5,912 nucleotides of DNA from an uncultured Acidobacteriota bacterium. GTDB taxonomy: Bacteria; Acidobacteriota; Vicinamibacteria; Vicinamibacterales; SCN-69-37. This document shows, piece by piece, positions 5,794 to 5,912 of the stretch (position 1 is the stretch's first letter; every line of letters starts with the position of its first letter). The DNA lies in contig CALFMR010000256.1 of the NCBI GenBank assembly GCA_937880585.1, positions 1 through 5,912 of the forward strand, in the 5' to 3' direction. The notes below the pieces were generated by a model, which made no database searches, had not been told where the DNA came from, and saw only the letters and a list, made by a program, of their open reading frames with translations. Both the position numbers and the translations under genes were made by a program.

Positions 5794-5912
5794 ATCCGCG
5801 TGGAACCACTCGTGCGCGGCTCAGACTTCGAATTCGTCGACGACATCCTCGCTGGGGCGAGCCCGCGGCAGTCCGTGCCGGCCGTCGAAAAGGGCATACA
5901 GGACGGGCGCAC
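5791..5912 (+). pseudogene. Continuation of EF-G-like domain IV after the in-frame TAG, cut by the window edge
   Basis: Reading on in the same frame after TAG gives 39 codons that are clearly EF-G domain IV: IRVEPLVRGSDFEFVDDI, then a degraded version of the GG-x-IPRQF motif, then VPAVEKGIQD. No frame shift is needed, so one base change at the stop would restore the gene. As I recall the family, the expected text is close to IFGGxIPRQFVPAVEKGI; here it reads ILAGASPRQSVPAVEKGI, with non-conservative changes at positions normally near invariant. With the Gly-to-Cys change at codon 503, this makes a dense patch of departures confined to the last 130 or so bases. Sequence error near a contig end or a recent pseudogene are the two readings; I favour error. 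Confidence 0.7.

Noticed and set aside
1..5912. Search for insertion sequences, CRISPR arrays, tRNA or rRNA genes
   Set aside because: I saw no transposase motifs, no terminal inverted repeats with target duplications, no spaced direct repeats of CRISPR length, and no cloverleaf or rRNA-like stretch.

Overview
The window is GC-rich DNA (roughly two thirds G+C by eye) from a Gram-negative-type (diderm) bacterium. All genes lie on the + strand. The closest match from memory is Acidobacteriota, perhaps Vicinamibacteria. The reasons are the adaptor plus two ATPase-less MacB-type permeases, the wording of the EF-G-like protein (a GHTGSGKTQ P-loop and an ARRHTL switch region), and a degenerate CTTCTGG-type heptamer array between genes. 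This assignment is inference; no marker RNA is present.

Region 1 (1-3977) is one tightly packed operon for an ABC-type export system. It starts with the last 38 codons of a membrane protein, possibly an ABC-2-type permease. Four bases later comes a MacA/HlyD-like periplasmic adaptor with a recognisable TolC-contact motif. Next, through a one-base TGATG overlap, comes a MacB/FtsX-type permease, and six bases after that a second, paralogous permease. The two permeases probably form a heterodimer that works with the adaptor and an outer-membrane TolC-like channel. No nucleotide-binding ATPase and no TolC-like protein is encoded here, so both must lie outside the window.

Region 2 (3978-4275) is a 298-base intergenic stretch without a credible gene. 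It holds several perfect small inverted repeats (one a GGCGC stem capped by a TTCG tetraloop), a 7-bp-period degenerate tandem array, and a plausible sigma-70-like promoter just upstream of the next gene.

Region 3 (4276-5912) is an EF-G-like translational GTPase of the EF-G2 type, separate from any visible ribosomal-protein operon. The frame is stopped by an in-frame TAG at 5791-5793 early in domain IV. Recognisable EF-G sequence continues in the same frame to the window edge, with an unusual density of changes at normally conserved positions. This is either a pseudogene or, more likely, sequence error near a contig end. The GTPase domain also has an altered G4 motif (SRMD instead of NKxD).

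I see no mobile element, CRISPR array, tRNA, rRNA or clearly novel system. The points most worth checking are the interrupted EF-G-like gene, its altered G4/G5 motifs, and the structured intergenic region.
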